From positions 112,008 through 176,007 of the forward strand of contig NZ_JACJSC010000009.1 of assembly GCF_014697575.1 (NCBI RefSeq): a stretch of DNA of 64,000 bases, written 5' to 3'. The translations under genes and the position numbers were made by a program. The first letter of the stretch is position 1; each line of letters starts with the position of its first letter. The notes under the pieces were generated by a model. The model was not told the DNA's origin, did no database searches, and worked only from the letters and a program-made list of their open reading frames with translations. This document shows, piece after piece, positions 44,187-55,196 of this stretch. Source of the DNA: Planktothrix sp. FACHB-1365 (GTDB lineage Bacteria; Cyanobacteriota; Cyanobacteriia; Cyanobacteriales; Microcoleaceae).

Positions 44187-45233
44187 ATGGATTATAATAC
44201 TTTATTTAAAACCATTGAAAATTTAGTGCTACAACATTCTCCCAGTGGCGCAGAATGTGAAATCAATCAATGGTTATTAGAAGGGTTTTCTCAACGGGGT
44301 GTGGAAGCTTGGCGAGATCAAGCTGATAATATTATTGCTAAAATTCCGGGTCAAAATCCCAACCGTGCCATTGCAATTACGGGACATAAAGACGAAATTG
44401 GCATCATTGTTAAAAGTATTGAAGATAACGGAAGAGTTTTAATTCGGAAATTAGGGGGTTCTTTTCCTTGGGTGTATGGAGAAGGGGTAGTTGATTTATT
44501 AGGAGATCACCAAACCATTAGCGGAATTCTAAGTTTTGGTTCTCGTCATATTTCCCATGAATCTCCGCAAAAACTCCACCAAGAAGAGAAAGCTTTAAAA
44601 TGGGAAGATGCTTGGATCGAAACGAAATGCAACGCGCAGGAATTAGAAACTGCTGGAATTAGACCGGGAACACGGGGAGTTGTGGGAAAACACCGGAAAA
44701 AACCGATCCGTCTAAAAGATTATATTGCCAGTTATACCCTTGATAATAAAGCCTCCGTTGCGATTTTATTAATATTAGCAGAAACCGTTAAAAACCCACC
44801 GATTGATGTGTATCTTGTGGCTTCTGCGAAGGAAGAAGTTGGGGCTATTGGGGCGTTATATTTTACCCAAAGGCAAACTTTAGAGGCGTTAATTGCCCTG
44901 GAAATTTGCCCCCTCGCCCCGGAATATCCCATCACAGGAGATGAAAAACCCGTGTTGCTGTCTCAGGATAGCTATGGAATTTATGATGAGGGGTTAAATG
45001 GGGAACTGCGACAGGCAGCAACCACCGCAGGAGTGCCGTTACAACTGGCGATCTTAAATGGGTTTGGTAGTGATGCCTCCGTTGCTATGAAATTTGGCCA
45101 TGTAGCCCGGGCGGCTTGTCTGAGTTTCCCGACTCAGAATACTCACGGTTATGAAATTGCTCACTTAGGAGCGATCGCGAACTGTGTTAAAATTCTACAA
45201 GCCTTTTGCAGCAAAGATTTCAGCCCAGTTTAA
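44187..45233 (+). CDS. M42-family metallopeptidase (aminopeptidase)
   Basis: The 348-residue protein matches M42/M20-type di-zinc aminopeptidases: AITGHKDEIGIIVKSI (metal His/Asp), TLDNKASVAILL (bridging Asp), SAKEEVGAIGA (catalytic Glu pair), EICPLAPEYP and QNTHGYEIAH near the end. It should trim N-terminal residues from peptides in the cytosol. Length fits the family. The heptamer array ends one base before its ATG. Confidence 0.88.
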   Translation: MDYNTLFKTIENLVLQHSPSGAECEINQWLLEGFSQRGVEAWRDQADNIIAKIPGQNPNRAIAITGHKDEIGIIVKSIEDNGRVLIRKLGGSFPWVYGEGVVDLLGDHQTISGILSFGSRHISHESPQKLHQEEKALKWEDAWIETKCNAQELETAGIRPGTRGVVGKHRKKPIRLKDYIASYTLDNKASVAILLILAETVKNPPIDVYLVASAKEEVGAIGALYFTQRQTLEALIALEICPLAPEYPITGDEKPVLLSQDSYGIYDEGLNGELRQAATTAGVPLQLAILNGFGSDASVAMKFGHVARAACLSFPTQNTHGYEIAHLGAIANCVKILQAFCSKDFSPV

Positions 45234-45263
45234 AAAAATCTAAAAAAAAAATTTCTAAAAGGG

Positions 45264-45292
45264 TTGACACCGATTCGGATATAGGCTAGATT
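45264..45292 (+). promoter_or_regulatory. Sigma70 promoter of the tRNA-Glu gene
   Basis: A consensus TTGACA (45264-45269) and TAGATT (45287-45292) are separated by exactly 17 bp. A start near 45299 would be about 60 nt before the mature tRNA. Confidence 0.7.
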
Positions 45293-45357
45293 AATAAAGG
45301 TGAAAGGCACAAAGTCAAGCGCGAAGTCAAGCAATGACTCAATGCCCAATGTCATAA

Positions 45358-45430
45358 GCCCCCATCGTCTAGAGGCCTAGGACACCTCCCTTTCACGGAG
45401 GCGACACGAGTTCGAATCTCGTTGGGGGTA
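45358..45430 (+). tRNA. trnE-UUC: tRNA-Glu (anticodon UUC)
   Basis: The 73-nt cloverleaf has acceptor arms GCCCCCA/TGGGGGT, an anticodon arm CCTCC-CTTTCAC-GGAGG with anticodon TTC, and the T-loop GTTCGAATC. CCA is not encoded. Besides translation, glutamyl-tRNA(Glu) feeds HemA in tetrapyrrole synthesis. Confidence 0.97.
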
Positions 45431-45443
45431 CTACTAATCAGAA

Positions 45444-45481
45444 AAGGCTTAAGGTTTAAGATAAATCTCAAGCCTTTTTTT
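45444..45481 (+). terminator. Rho-independent terminator after tRNA-Glu
   Basis: AAGGCTTAAG pairs with CTCAAGCCTT (one mismatch) around a 13-nt loop and ends in seven T residues. Confidence 0.8.
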
Positions 45482-45513
45482 GACATTAAATGCAGGACAA
45501 CAGAATGTGTTGC

Positions 45514-48339
45514 TTAAACAGAAGAGAAGGGATGGGGGAGGAGGATTGCCGTCACATCTGCAATAATATCATACCGAAAATTATTGACTAAACGGGTCAG
45601 GATCTCGCTTAACTCATGATGATGAATAGCAATTTGTTCAATGGCTTCAAAAATTAAGCGATCATCCAATTGAACCGCACCTTGATTCAGTTGTGCAATA
45701 ATATCTAAAGAAATATTGTTCAAGTCAGAGGCGTTGAGAGTGAGTTCAGAGGGAGATTCAGACCGAAGAATGTGCTCCTGATTTTCATTATATTGATATT
45801 GAATTTTTAAATAGTAAGCAATTTTTTCTAAAAGTATAGCTGCTTGTACAGGTTTGTGCAGACAATCTTGACAGCCAACGGCTAAAATTTTAGATTTTTC
45901 TTCTTCAAAAACACTGGCTGTAACCGCAATAATAATCGGAGGTTGTTGAGAAGATTGAGATTGAATCGATTGAGTTGCTATATATCCATTAATAACAGGC
46001 ATATTCATATCCATTAAGATTAATTGAGGAAACCAATTTAAGGCAATATTGATCGCTTCTTCTCCATTTTTTGCTTCCTGAACTTCAAAGCCAATGGGTT
46101 CTAATATTTTCCGTAGAACTTGGCGATTTTCCCAACGATCATCAGCAATTAATATTCGGTAGGGTTGGGTTAAATTGACAATTCCAATAACAGGTTTATT
46201 CAAAATATTAGGTTGATAAATATCTAGTTGTTCAGTTAATTTAGCTTGAATATTAAAATAAAATATTGTCCCTTTCCCGACGGTACTTTTAACATTAATT
46301 TCTCCTCCCATCAGTTGAATAAATTGTCGGCTAATGGATAATCCTAAACCTGTTCCTTCTAAAGCTTTCTGTCCGGCTTCAGTTTGAATAAAGGCTTCAA
46401 AAATACGCTCTAGGTGAGTGGCTTCAATCCCAACACCCGTATCTTCAATTTCAAAATTCAAGGTGATTTCTGGTGAGGATTTAGACTGAGAATCAAGTCC
46501 TTTTTTGACTCTTAAAATAACAGAACCATACTCGGTAAATTTAATTGCATTTCCTAATAAATTTATTAAAATTTGACGTAATTTTTTCTCGTCAGTTTCT
46601 ATATACTGAGGAACATCTTTATCTAAATTTATAATTAAATCTAATCCTTTAGATTCTGCTTTTAGTTTTAACATTTGTTGAATTAAATTTAATAAATGAT
46701 AGAGATTAAAACTACTGTAACTTAGGGAAATATGACCCGATTCAATTTTAGCCATATCGAGAACATCATTAATTAATGATAATAAATGTTCTCCACTGCG
46801 ACTAATAATTTCAATATATTCTTTTTGCTCAATATCGAGAGAATGGTGATGATTTAATATTCCCGTAAATCCTAAAATAGCATTCAAAGGAGTTCTTAAT
46901 TCATGGCTCATTCGCGCTAAAAATTCACTTTTGGCATGGTTGGCTACCTCTGCTATATCCTTCGCGTGTTTCAGTTCTATTGTCCGTTCTTCAACCCTTT
47001 GTTCTAAAGATTGGTTGGTTTCTTCTAATCGGATTAAATAATCTCTTAATTCTTGTGCCATTTGATTAAAAGTTTTGGCTAAAACTCCTAATTCATCAGA
47101 ACGGCTCAGGTCAATTTTTTGATAAAAATCTCCTTGAGAAAAAGCGATCGCAACTTCTTTTAAACTCATTAAAGGAACTAAAATCCAACGGGAAGTTACT
47201 AAACCCATCAAAGTTGCTATGAGTAAACCAGCGATACTTAATAAAATTGTATTTCGTGTATTTTGATGAATTTGCTGCATGAAATCTGATTCAGGAACTA
47301 CAACAACAATTAACCAATCTAAACCCAATTGATCTTGCCAAGGATTGACCTGAACAAAAAATTTTTCCCCTTTTTGATTAAAACTAAAATTTTGGGGTTG
47401 TTTAATTTGAGTTAACTCAGTAAAATATTTCAGGAGATGCTGACTGGTTAAACAAATTAAAGGATCTTGAATTTCCGTGCCTTTAATTCGTTGTGCTTCT
47501 CCTTTCACTAAACGATAAGATTTAGCGGTGCTGGAACTTGCTACTAATAATCCATTGCGTTCTAAAATAAATGTTTTTCCTGATGGACTAATTTTTAGTT
47601 TTTGTAAGAAATTACTAATTTGAGATAATTGCTGATCAACACTTAATACGCCGATTAACTGTTTATTTTGACTATAAATGGGTTGACTATAAGCAATAGA
47701 AATATATTGAGGATAGCCTTCCCAGTTGTAAATATCACTCCAAACTGCATGACCGATTTTTACTGGATCAGCATACCAAGATTCTGCTTTAAAATTATAG
47801 GTATCTGCAATATCATAGGCAGGTTTAATCCGATTTCCTTGAGAATCAGTTTTATAGGATAAACTCTTTCCTTGAGTAGATTTCCGAGAAGCTTCACTAA
47901 TTTCAAAATAACCTTCTGGGTATCGACCCGCACCAATAAATTCCCCAGTGGAACTACCAAAACTAATATAACCTACATTCGGAAAAATTCTCAATTGTTG
48001 CCAAAAGTATTGTCCAGTGGTTTGAAAATTACCCAGGTCAAGTAAACCAAGTTGAATGGCTTGATGATTGAGTTGGTTAATAGAAACGGGAACCGATAAA
48101 TAAGTATTTAGATGTTGTTTTAAGCGATCGCTAATTTCGTGTTGTAATTGATTGGCTAAATCATTGACGGCTTTTTGTCCATTCCGAAAAGACAACCAAC
48201 TTACTAACCCCACAGAACTAAAAATCAACACCGAAAAAGGAACGACCAAAACATAACGTAATGGAATTTTACAACAAACTTTGACTAAGTAACGGCTTAA
48301 AAAAGAAGGCATTTTCAGGAGGGATGCTAAATTATTCAC
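45514..48339 (-). CDS. Cache-HAMP hybrid sensor histidine kinase with receiver domain
   Basis: The 941-residue protein has a membrane helix near 30-50, a large periplasmic dCache-type sensor (about 60-355), a second helix (about 362-385), HAMP, a coiled coil, and HisKA with H in [15 protein letters not shown] full HATPase follows ([30 protein letters not shown]), then a receiver with the phospho-Asp in [14 protein letters not shown]. The last 100 residues are helical and may be a degenerate HPt-like part. It responds to an unknown external ligand. The gene starts 11 bp after the GGDEF gene end, so both are one transcript. Confidence 0.92.
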   Translation of the reverse strand: MNNLASLLKMPSFLSRYLVKVCCKIPLRYVLVVPFSVLIFSSVGLVSWLSFRNGQKAVNDLANQLQHEISDRLKQHLNTYLSVPVSINQLNHQAIQLGLLDLGNFQTTGQYFWQQLRIFPNVGYISFGSSTGEFIGAGRYPEGYFEISEASRKSTQGKSLSYKTDSQGNRIKPAYDIADTYNFKAESWYADPVKIGHAVWSDIYNWEGYPQYISIAYSQPIYSQNKQLIGVLSVDQQLSQISNFLQKLKISPSGKTFILERNGLLVASSSTAKSYRLVKGEAQRIKGTEIQDPLICLTSQHLLKYFTELTQIKQPQNFSFNQKGEKFFVQVNPWQDQLGLDWLIVVVVPESDFMQQIHQNTRNTILLSIAGLLIATLMGLVTSRWILVPLMSLKEVAIAFSQGDFYQKIDLSRSDELGVLAKTFNQMAQELRDYLIRLEETNQSLEQRVEERTIELKHAKDIAEVANHAKSEFLARMSHELRTPLNAILGFTGILNHHHSLDIEQKEYIEIISRSGEHLLSLINDVLDMAKIESGHISLSYSSFNLYHLLNLIQQMLKLKAESKGLDLIINLDKDVPQYIETDEKKLRQILINLLGNAIKFTEYGSVILRVKKGLDSQSKSSPEITLNFEIEDTGVGIEATHLERIFEAFIQTEAGQKALEGTGLGLSISRQFIQLMGGEINVKSTVGKGTIFYFNIQAKLTEQLDIYQPNILNKPVIGIVNLTQPYRILIADDRWENRQVLRKILEPIGFEVQEAKNGEEAINIALNWFPQLILMDMNMPVINGYIATQSIQSQSSQQPPIIIAVTASVFEEEKSKILAVGCQDCLHKPVQAAILLEKIAYYLKIQYQYNENQEHILRSESPSELTLNASDLNNISLDIIAQLNQGAVQLDDRLIFEAIEQIAIHHHELSEILTRLVNNFRYDIIADVTAILLPHPFSSV

Positions 48340-48350
48340 AAAATTAATTA

Positions 48351-51300
48351 TTAATGTGAAGATTCAGACGCAGATTCAGGAGATGTATAGACAATATAAC
48401 GATTTCTACCTTGTGCTTTGGCTTGATACAGGGCTTGATCCGCCGCTTCAATTAGAACTTGAGGAGAGCTAAAAACCGAAGGCCTGAAACTGGCAATTCC
48501 CATACTAAGAGTTAAGTGTGAACTTAGAGGTGATATGTTATGAGGAATCTGCAAGGAATTAAGGGTATTAGCGATAATTTCAGCGACTTGAATAGCCCCT
48601 TCGATGTAGGTTTGAGGAAGAATAACTGCAAATTCTTCTCCCCCATAACGAGCGACTAAATCCCCCGGACGGCGAACAGATTGATCAATGGCTTGGGCAA
48701 CTTGAATTAAACATTCATCTCCGGCTAAATGACCGTATTGATCATTATAACACTTGAAGTAATCTACATCACAAAAAATTAATGATAAAGGTTGTTTTTC
48801 TCGCATACCTCGCTTCCATTCTTGCTCTAAATATTCATCAAATCGACGTCGATTTGCCACCTGAGTTAGTCCATCCATCATGACTAAACCTTCTAAACGT
48901 TGATTAGCAATATGTAATTGTTGATAGAGTTGAGATTGTTGGATGGCAACTTGCAATTGTTCAACTAACGTACAAGCTAATTCAACTTCGGTATCTTGCC
49001 AAATCCAAGTTTGATTATGGCGATAGACACTTAAACTTCCCCAAATTGAGGAACCGACCCATAACGGAACAATCAATAAAGCACCCGGATTCATCTCGGT
49101 TAAATTCTGATTAATCGGTTGATCAACATCCTGTTGAAAGTTAGAAATCCGAATTACTTTTTGTTGCTTGATTTGGGCAGAAATTAAATTATCATCATCA
49201 GGAATAATGATTCCGATGGTATCAGGAATTTCTGCGCCTTGAGTGGTACTCGCAACAATAATCCAGTGGTTTTTATCCGGGATATATTGAGCAATTGACA
49301 CTCGATCAACATTTAAGAGTTGACCTATTTCTAAGGTTGCTGTTGAGAAAATTGTTTCTAAGTCTAAGGGCTGACTAATTGCTTGAATCACTCGTCTTAA
49401 TCCTTTTTCCCGTTGCGCTTGTTCTTGGGTTTGTTCATACAATTGACTTTGATGAATCGCAATAGAAACTTGAGCCGAAATTTGTTCAAGTAAATCTAAT
49501 TCCCAATAAGCCCATTGTCGAGGACAAGTACAATGGTGAGCCATTAAAAATCCCCACAATAGTTCACCTTTAGTAATCGGAACCCCTAAACACGCGCGGA
49601 CTTGACACTGTTCAAACCACTGTAACTGATCGGATTTAAGAGGGGCGGTATAAATATCAGAAATATTATGAAGGCATCCTTGACTAAAGGGGATAATACA
49701 TTGGTCTTGAGTTAAATAGCTGCTGGGAATTTGTTGACCCCATAAAGACATCCACTCTACCCCTACAGATTGTACTATTACGAGGGCATTTCCATTCGGT
49801 TCAAACCGATAAATTAAAACCCGATCTGTTTGTAATAACTTGCGAATTTCTGTAACGGTTGTAGTTAAGATTTCTTCTAAGTTTAAGGATTGGCGAATCC
49901 GTTGAGTAATTTCCGTAACAACTCGTTCTCGTTTCAGGAGTTGACGCAGGGTTTCTTCGATTTGTTTGCGTTCTGTAATATCTAATAACGTTCCAAATAG
50001 GCGAATGACTTGACCTTGTTCATTCCTCATCACTTTGCCTTTAATTAAAAGATAACGCAGAGAATCATCAGGGCGAAAAATACGGATTTCCTGTTGAAAT
50101 TGTTGACCTTCGTTAAGTGCTTTTTCCAGGCGATGACGGATGAGTTCTCGATCATCAGGATGGGTAAAAACTTGTAATAATTCCTCATAGCTGGGAACAG
50201 GATGATCGCAACTTAACCCATAAATACAAAAGCTTTCCTCTGACCACTGAACTATTTGGGTAAGCGGATCATAAGACCAACTCCCTAAATGAGCCAATTT
50301 TTGGGCTTCTGCTAAAGCTAAGTTGGTTTCTTGTAGAGTTTCTTCGACTTGTTTACCATCGCTAATATCTCGAATCACTGCGACAACGGAGGAAGGAGAC
50401 AGGGGAGAAATATTAGCCGAAAACCAACTATTTTTTCCGCCAATTTCTAAACAATATTCCAGGGTTGCTGTGGTTTGGGTGGCGATCGCTTTTTGTACAG
50501 TTTCTAACATTTGAGTTGCGAGGGGTTCAGGAAAAATTTCTTGGGGTATTTTACCTAAAATTTGCTCAACGGGTAGATACAGAATATGGGGATTATTCGT
50601 AATCACATTCAGATACCGTCCTTCCTCATCTAAAATTAAGACTAAATCCGACATCGCCCCAAAAACAGCCCGCAGTTCTGCTTCCGATTGACTTAAGGCG
50701 GCTTCAACTTGTTGTCGCTGAAGTTCAACTTGTTTGTGTTTGGTAATATCTCGACCAATCGCTTGAAATTCTCGGTTCTGTCCCGTCCCATCGGGAATCA
50801 CTTGCACCGTCCATTCTAACCACCGTTGTTGATTGGATTCCTCTGTCAGACAAGACTGATAGCTTAGGGTTTCTTGAGTTTCTAACAAATGGGTCATTTG
50901 CTCTAGCCCCAGGTTTTGTTCGTGATCAGGAAATAGGGAAAAAATGCTTTTTCCGAGTAATTCTGAAGCCGACTGACCCAAATATTGACAACCGGCTTGG
51001 TTAATAAACGTTAAGCTTCCTTTAACGGTGTAACAACAGACAAATTCAGGAAAACTATCGAGTAAGCGATGATAACGAGCTTCTTGCTGAACCAAGGTTT
51101 GTACAAGCTGCATTTCTTGTTTAAGTTGTACTGTTTGAACTTCTAAGGTATGTTGTAAAATATCAATTGTTTCTAGTAATTCTGACGGATCAATCACCTG
51201 TAAAATATGGGTTTGAGTCACAATTCCGATTAAATTTTCTTCAGCCGTTGTCACCACTAATCGCCGAATTTGATGACGCTGCATTTGTTGATGGGCTAAC

Positions 51301-51944
51301 CATAAAGAATCCTGGGCTGCAATAGCAATTACGGGTGAAGTCATCACCGTTTCTGCAAGGGTTAATTCAAACTTAAGATTCAGTTGTTGGAATCGCACCA
51401 TATCTCGCTCTGTGATCATTCCAATCGGTTGAATCAGTCCTTGATTTTGTAATTGGGTAATCACAATACAACTCACTTGATAGGTGATCATCAAGTTGGC
51501 TAACTGTTTGATAGACGTGCTGGGAGGGGCATGAATCACCCGAATTTGCATGACATCCTCCACCCGTCTTAATTTTAGTAAATCGTAAGGAATCAGACGA
51601 TCACGAATCTGTTTGGGGGTAATGATTCTGATGACTTCACCCTGAAGATTAACAATGGGTAAATGGCGAATCTTATGGTAATTAAATTGTTGAATTACTT
51701 GTAAGGAATCCGCCGCTTCTGATTCCAATAAGGTAATGACATTGGCTGTCATCACTTGAGTAATGGGGACTTGAGCAAAATGAATTTCCGATGCAATTGC
51801 CCGCACAATATCTCGTTCAGTTACAATCCCGATCAGTCGTTGTTCATCAATGACTAAAATACAGTCATGATCCCTCTGGTTCATGAGGTTAATCGCATCC
51901 ATACTGGGGGTATCTGATGTTACAATCAGTAAATTAGATTGCAT
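48351..51944 (-). CDS. Multi-sensor diguanylate cyclase (CBS-PAS-GAF-GGDEF)
   Basis: The 1197-residue cytosolic protein has, in order, two CBS pairs (about 1-115 and 120-245, with TERDIVRAI and TERDMVRFQ), a coiled coil, and three PAS/PAC units (about 285-400, 415-530, 545-665). Two GAF domains follow (about 680-840 and 860-1020). The C-terminal GGDEF domain (about 1025-1190) has active-site GGEEF in [12 protein letters not shown]. It should make cyclic-di-GMP under control of adenylate-type ligands (CBS) and other cues. No EAL domain is present. It heads a two-gene unit with the Cache kinase. Confidence 0.92.
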   Translation of the reverse strand: MQSNLLIVTSDTPSMDAINLMNQRDHDCILVIDEQRLIGIVTERDIVRAIASEIHFAQVPITQVMTANVITLLESEAADSLQVIQQFNYHKIRHLPIVNLQGEVIRIITPKQIRDRLIPYDLLKLRRVEDVMQIRVIHAPPSTSIKQLANLMITYQVSCIVITQLQNQGLIQPIGMITERDMVRFQQLNLKFELTLAETVMTSPVIAIAAQDSLWLAHQQMQRHQIRRLVVTTAEENLIGIVTQTHILQVIDPSELLETIDILQHTLEVQTVQLKQEMQLVQTLVQQEARYHRLLDSFPEFVCCYTVKGSLTFINQAGCQYLGQSASELLGKSIFSLFPDHEQNLGLEQMTHLLETQETLSYQSCLTEESNQQRWLEWTVQVIPDGTGQNREFQAIGRDITKHKQVELQRQQVEAALSQSEAELRAVFGAMSDLVLILDEEGRYLNVITNNPHILYLPVEQILGKIPQEIFPEPLATQMLETVQKAIATQTTATLEYCLEIGGKNSWFSANISPLSPSSVVAVIRDISDGKQVEETLQETNLALAEAQKLAHLGSWSYDPLTQIVQWSEESFCIYGLSCDHPVPSYEELLQVFTHPDDRELIRHRLEKALNEGQQFQQEIRIFRPDDSLRYLLIKGKVMRNEQGQVIRLFGTLLDITERKQIEETLRQLLKRERVVTEITQRIRQSLNLEEILTTTVTEIRKLLQTDRVLIYRFEPNGNALVIVQSVGVEWMSLWGQQIPSSYLTQDQCIIPFSQGCLHNISDIYTAPLKSDQLQWFEQCQVRACLGVPITKGELLWGFLMAHHCTCPRQWAYWELDLLEQISAQVSIAIHQSQLYEQTQEQAQREKGLRRVIQAISQPLDLETIFSTATLEIGQLLNVDRVSIAQYIPDKNHWIIVASTTQGAEIPDTIGIIIPDDDNLISAQIKQQKVIRISNFQQDVDQPINQNLTEMNPGALLIVPLWVGSSIWGSLSVYRHNQTWIWQDTEVELACTLVEQLQVAIQQSQLYQQLHIANQRLEGLVMMDGLTQVANRRRFDEYLEQEWKRGMREKQPLSLIFCDVDYFKCYNDQYGHLAGDECLIQVAQAIDQSVRRPGDLVARYGGEEFAVILPQTYIEGAIQVAEIIANTLNSLQIPHNISPLSSHLTLSMGIASFRPSVFSSPQVLIEAADQALYQAKAQGRNRYIVYTSPESASESSH

Positions 51945-52366
51945 TGCTGATTACTATATTTTTGTGATTGAAATCAGAATTTTCTATGACACGTTCCCTG
52001 ACTGCTATCTGCCAGATTGCCACAAAAGATACTGCTTAAAATTCTATTGTGGCTTAAATTCATCGAATTGGGATAAAACTCAATTGAACTTTATTCTTCT
52101 ACTTCTTGGCGAGTCCAGTAGAATCTCGGTCAAGGAGCTTGTGACAAAAACAATCCGTCACGTTTTATTAATAGGGGTTGACATATTCTCAAAAATTGAT
52201 AATATTGTATTTTATAATGTGCGATCAGTCGGATTTATAAAAATTTAATAAAACTTTAATTTCCGACCTTAACCCTTTACCGAAAAAGCAAAGATTGATT
52301 AATAGCTCCTATAAGCTAGTCGAAATTTTACCTTGAAGGTATTCCTGATTTTTTTAAACGTAGAAC
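51945..52366. other. 422-bp divergent gap
   Basis: The region serves the leftward GGDEF gene and the rightward aldo/keto reductase gene. It is AT-rich and contains the promoter candidate at 52178-52205. Short frames in it have no ribosome site and odd composition. No repeat stands out. Confidence 0.4.
52178..52205 (+). promoter_or_regulatory. Promoter candidate for the aldo/keto reductase gene
   Basis: TTGACA (52178-52183) and TAATAT (52200-52205) are 16 bp apart. The leader to ATG 52367 would be about 155 nt. Confidence 0.4.
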
Positions 52367-53383
52367 ATGAAACTACCCGTTTCCAGCCGATTTCAATTAA
52401 CAGAAGACCTGAATATTTGTCGCATTTTAAATGGGATGTGGCAAGTGTCTGGATCTCATGGACGGATTGATGCCAAAACAGCCATTGAGAGTATGTTTAA
52501 ATACTGGGATGCTGGATATACGACTTGGGATCTCGCCGATCATTATGGCCCTGCGGAGGATTTTATTGGGGAGTTTAGACGACAACTAATTGCGACTCGT
52601 GGACAAGCCGCATTATCCCAACTTCAAGGCTTTACAAAATGGGTTCCTCGTCCGGGAAAAATGACGAAAAATATTGTAGAAAAAAATATTGATATTTCTC
52701 GTCAACGGATGGGGGTAGACTGTCTCGATTTACTACAATTTCATTGGTGGGATTATCGAGATCAAAATTATTTAGACGCTTTACATTATCTGACAGAGTT
52801 ACAAACTGAAGGCAAAATTAAGCATTTAGCCTTAACCAATTTCGATACAGAACATTTAAAAATTATTGTTGAACATAACATTAACATTGTATCCAATCAA
52901 GTACAGTTTTCCCTAATTGATCGTCGTCCTTTAGCTAAAATGACCGAGTTTTGTCAAACTCACAATATCAAATTACTGCCTTATGGTGTTGTTTGTGGAG
53001 GATTTTTATCCGAAAAATATCTGGATCAACCTGAACCCAATAAATTGCGATTAGAAACCGTTAGCTTGAAAAAATATAAAAATATGATTGATGCTTGGGG
53101 AGGATGGAGTTTATTCCAAACCTTATTAACAACCCTGAATGCGATCGCCCAAAAACATCACGTCACTATTCCTAATATAGCTGTTCGTTATATCCTCGAA
53201 CAACCCACCGTCGCCGGAGCAATGGTAGGGACAAGATTAGGTATTTCTCAACATATTGAAGACAATGCTAAAGTCTTTGAATTTAGTCTTGATGCTGAGG
53301 ATGATCAAACCCTGAATTCTATTTTTTCCCAATCCCGTGATTTAATGCAAATCATTGGTGATTGTGGAGATGAATATCGATAA
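52367..53383 (+). CDS. Aldo/keto reductase
   Basis: The 338-residue TIM-barrel oxidoreductase has the AKR start with GYTTWDLADHYGPAEDFIGEF (catalytic Asp and Tyr), the barrel strand DCLDLLQFHWWDY, VSNQVQFSLIDRRP, and the NADPH-binding C-terminal part AGAMVGTRLGISQHIEDN. It probably reduces aldehydes or ketones in the cytosol with NADPH. The physiological substrate is unknown. No partner gene is adjacent. Confidence 0.87.
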   Translation: MKLPVSSRFQLTEDLNICRILNGMWQVSGSHGRIDAKTAIESMFKYWDAGYTTWDLADHYGPAEDFIGEFRRQLIATRGQAALSQLQGFTKWVPRPGKMTKNIVEKNIDISRQRMGVDCLDLLQFHWWDYRDQNYLDALHYLTELQTEGKIKHLALTNFDTEHLKIIVEHNINIVSNQVQFSLIDRRPLAKMTEFCQTHNIKLLPYGVVCGGFLSEKYLDQPEPNKLRLETVSLKKYKNMIDAWGGWSLFQTLLTTLNAIAQKHHVTIPNIAVRYILEQPTVAGAMVGTRLGISQHIEDNAKVFEFSLDAEDDQTLNSIFSQSRDLMQIIGDCGDEYR

Positions 53384-53404
53384 TTTGTTGAGGGTTATCA
53401 ACTC

Positions 53405-54064
53405 CTAACGATTTTTTAACGCCTGAACCGCGCGAACCAATCGTTTTAGATAAGGTTTAATTAAAGTTTGTTGTTCGGTTTGTAAGGTATTAACTTGCTG
53501 AGAAAGCTGATCAATTTGGGTGTGAATTGTCGCTGAATCTGCAACAGATTGACTCACCCAGGCTTCTAAAGCCGTTGTTAAGGATTGATGTTCCTGTCCT
53601 TCCAAATGAGGGGTAAAAGTCTGTGTTGAGGTCTTCAATTGATCAATAGCTTCTTGCATTAACTGAAACCGCACATTCATCACTTCCCAATCCTCTTGTC
53701 GCAACGCATTTTTTTCTAACCGTTGAGTTACCCGTTGTAACTCCGTGAGCACATCCGTAATCGGATCAAGTTCATTCGATTCTGGGGGTAAGGTTTGCAG
53801 TTGCTCATGCAACGATTCCACGACCCCGTGAACATCCGTAATTGCTGCATCCAGATTTTGACGCATATTCTGTTCAAACCGTTGACGATTAACAAGATTG
53901 AACAACAACGCCGCACTGAGGGGAGTCAGCGCATACAGAACAGGCTGATACCATGCCGCAATCAGCGTTCCCAGTGCGGTTCCCCCAACAGAAACATACT
54001 CAGCTAACTTCCACCCATCCACAGGGTTTCGTGACGGTTTTAATGATTCTGGGCTATCTTCCAT
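53405..54064 (-). CDS. Membrane-anchored coiled-coil protein of unknown function
   Basis: The 219-residue protein has a short N-terminal cytoplasmic part, two close hydrophobic segments (about 24-42 and 45-58), and then long heptad-type helices rich in Q, L and T (about 65-215). It ends in a basic tail (LKRLVRAVQALKNR). Such a layout suits a membrane-bound scaffold. I recognise no family. It lies downstream of petJ on the same strand, with a hairpin between them. Confidence 0.65.
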   Translation of the reverse strand: MEDSPESLKPSRNPVDGWKLAEYVSVGGTALGTLIAAWYQPVLYALTPLSAALLFNLVNRQRFEQNMRQNLDAAITDVHGVVESLHEQLQTLPPESNELDPITDVLTELQRVTQRLEKNALRQEDWEVMNVRFQLMQEAIDQLKTSTQTFTPHLEGQEHQSLTTALEAWVSQSVADSATIHTQIDQLSQQVNTLQTEQQTLIKPYLKRLVRAVQALKNR

Positions 54065-54080
54065 AGTTGATTTAATAATT

Positions 54081-54104
54081 CCCCCTTATTTTAGCAATAG
54101 GGGG
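54081..54104 (-). terminator. Hairpin between petJ and the coiled-coil gene
   Basis: CCCCCTTATT and AATAGGGGG pair over nine positions with one bulge around a TTAGC loop. Leftward petJ transcripts reach it about 40 nt after the stop. Confidence 0.45.
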
Positions 54105-54143
54105 AGAGTGGTTAACTAATACCTCTAAAATCAATCAATTTAA

Positions 54144-54542
54144 TCACCCTGAATTCTTCACATCCAGTTTTAACCCTTGGGTTTGAGCGGGGGAACTTAA
54201 CCATGCCTTTTCTGCTTGTGTAGCAACATAATCAGCAACGGTTTTAATTTCTTCAGCCGTTAACCGATTTTTAAAGGCAGGCATCGCATTTTTACCATTT
54301 GTTACTTGATTAATTATTGCAACTTGAGCATCTTCTTCATATCCTTTTAAGTATTTAACCAAAGCTTCTTTTTTCAAAGTTTTATTAGCAACAACCACAT
54401 TATTTCCATTAATATGGCAGGCGGCACAGAAATTAGAAAAAATTTTAGATCCATTTAACGCCTCTTCTGCTAATACAGGTTGAGGTAGGATTAACGTTAA
54501 CAATACAAAACTTAGAATAAAAACTGATAATAATTTTTTCAA
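54144..54542 (-). CDS. petJ: Cytochrome c6
   Basis: The 132-residue precursor has a signal peptide ending VLA at about 25 and the heme site CAACH at about 39-43. The axial Met lies in NGKNAMPAF. The class I c-type fold ends with ADYVATQAEKAW. It carries electrons from cytochrome b6f to photosystem I (or oxidase) in the thylakoid lumen. About 17 residues (SSPAQTQGLKLDVKNSG) extend beyond the usual end of the family. Often it is used under copper shortage in place of plastocyanin; no regulator site is visible. Confidence 0.92.
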   Translation of the reverse strand: MKKLLSVFILSFVLLTLILPQPVLAEEALNGSKIFSNFCAACHINGNNVVVANKTLKKEALVKYLKGYEEDAQVAIINQVTNGKNAMPAFKNRLTAEEIKTVADYVATQAEKAWLSSPAQTQGLKLDVKNSG

Positions 54543-54830
54543 TTGAATCTCCTTGAATCAGAAATAGGCAACTGGTAACACAAAGATTTTACATCTAAAA
54601 TAAAAACACGGTATGTCCCTCCACAGAGAAACCGACGAGCTTCTAATTTGTTGAACCATACCATAAAGTTAATCTGGGGGGAAAGCTTTCGCCAGAAAAT
54701 AATACCTAGTTGTAATCACCTCACTCCCTAAGCAAAAACTGCTAGGTGTTAACGGAAATGATAACAGCTTGTGAGTAATAATACTGAATTTAACAGGATA
54801 TCCTCGATTTGTGATCCAGCTTACTGATTG

Positions 54831-55130
54831 ATGATGAGAATGATCACACCTACAGTACCACAGAAATCACTGGATATATTCGCTCAATCACAGATATTAA
54901 AAAGGTTTAATGGATTGCCTTTTGGTCTGTTTATGTCTGAACCCATATCTTTTTCTACTTTAAGTTTCAAGCAAATGGTCGAGCAAATTTTAAGAACTCA
55001 ATCCATGAGTCGTCAAGAACGATATGCACTGAGGTATTGGTTATTACGCAAACTCGATGAACACGAACAACAGTTAGTTTATACCCTGCAAAGAGGATTA
55101 TATACAGGGGAAATTAAAATCACAGATTAA
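54831..55130 (+). CDS. Small helical protein of unknown function
   Basis: The start is uncertain: ATG codons lie at 54831, 54834, 54840 and 54933. The conserved-looking part is the C-terminal SFKQMVEQILRTQSMSRQERYALRYWLL-type helical stretch, seen in small proteins of other cyanobacteria by recall. No membrane segment or metal motif is present. It converges with queC, 66 bp away. Confidence 0.55.
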   Translation: MMRMITPTVPQKSLDIFAQSQILKRFNGLPFGLFMSEPISFSTLSFKQMVEQILRTQSMSRQERYALRYWLLRKLDEHEQQLVYTLQRGLYTGEIKITD

Positions 55131-55196
55131 ACAAGTTAAAACCCAGATAAGTTAGGGAATAAAACTCTATTATTCCTTCTCTTTTATTGAGTTCAT

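Noticed and set aside
51883..52248. Rightward 121-codon frame before the aldo/keto reductase
   Set aside because: It begins antisense to the GGDEF gene and reads through AT-rich promoter DNA; no ribosome site or family.
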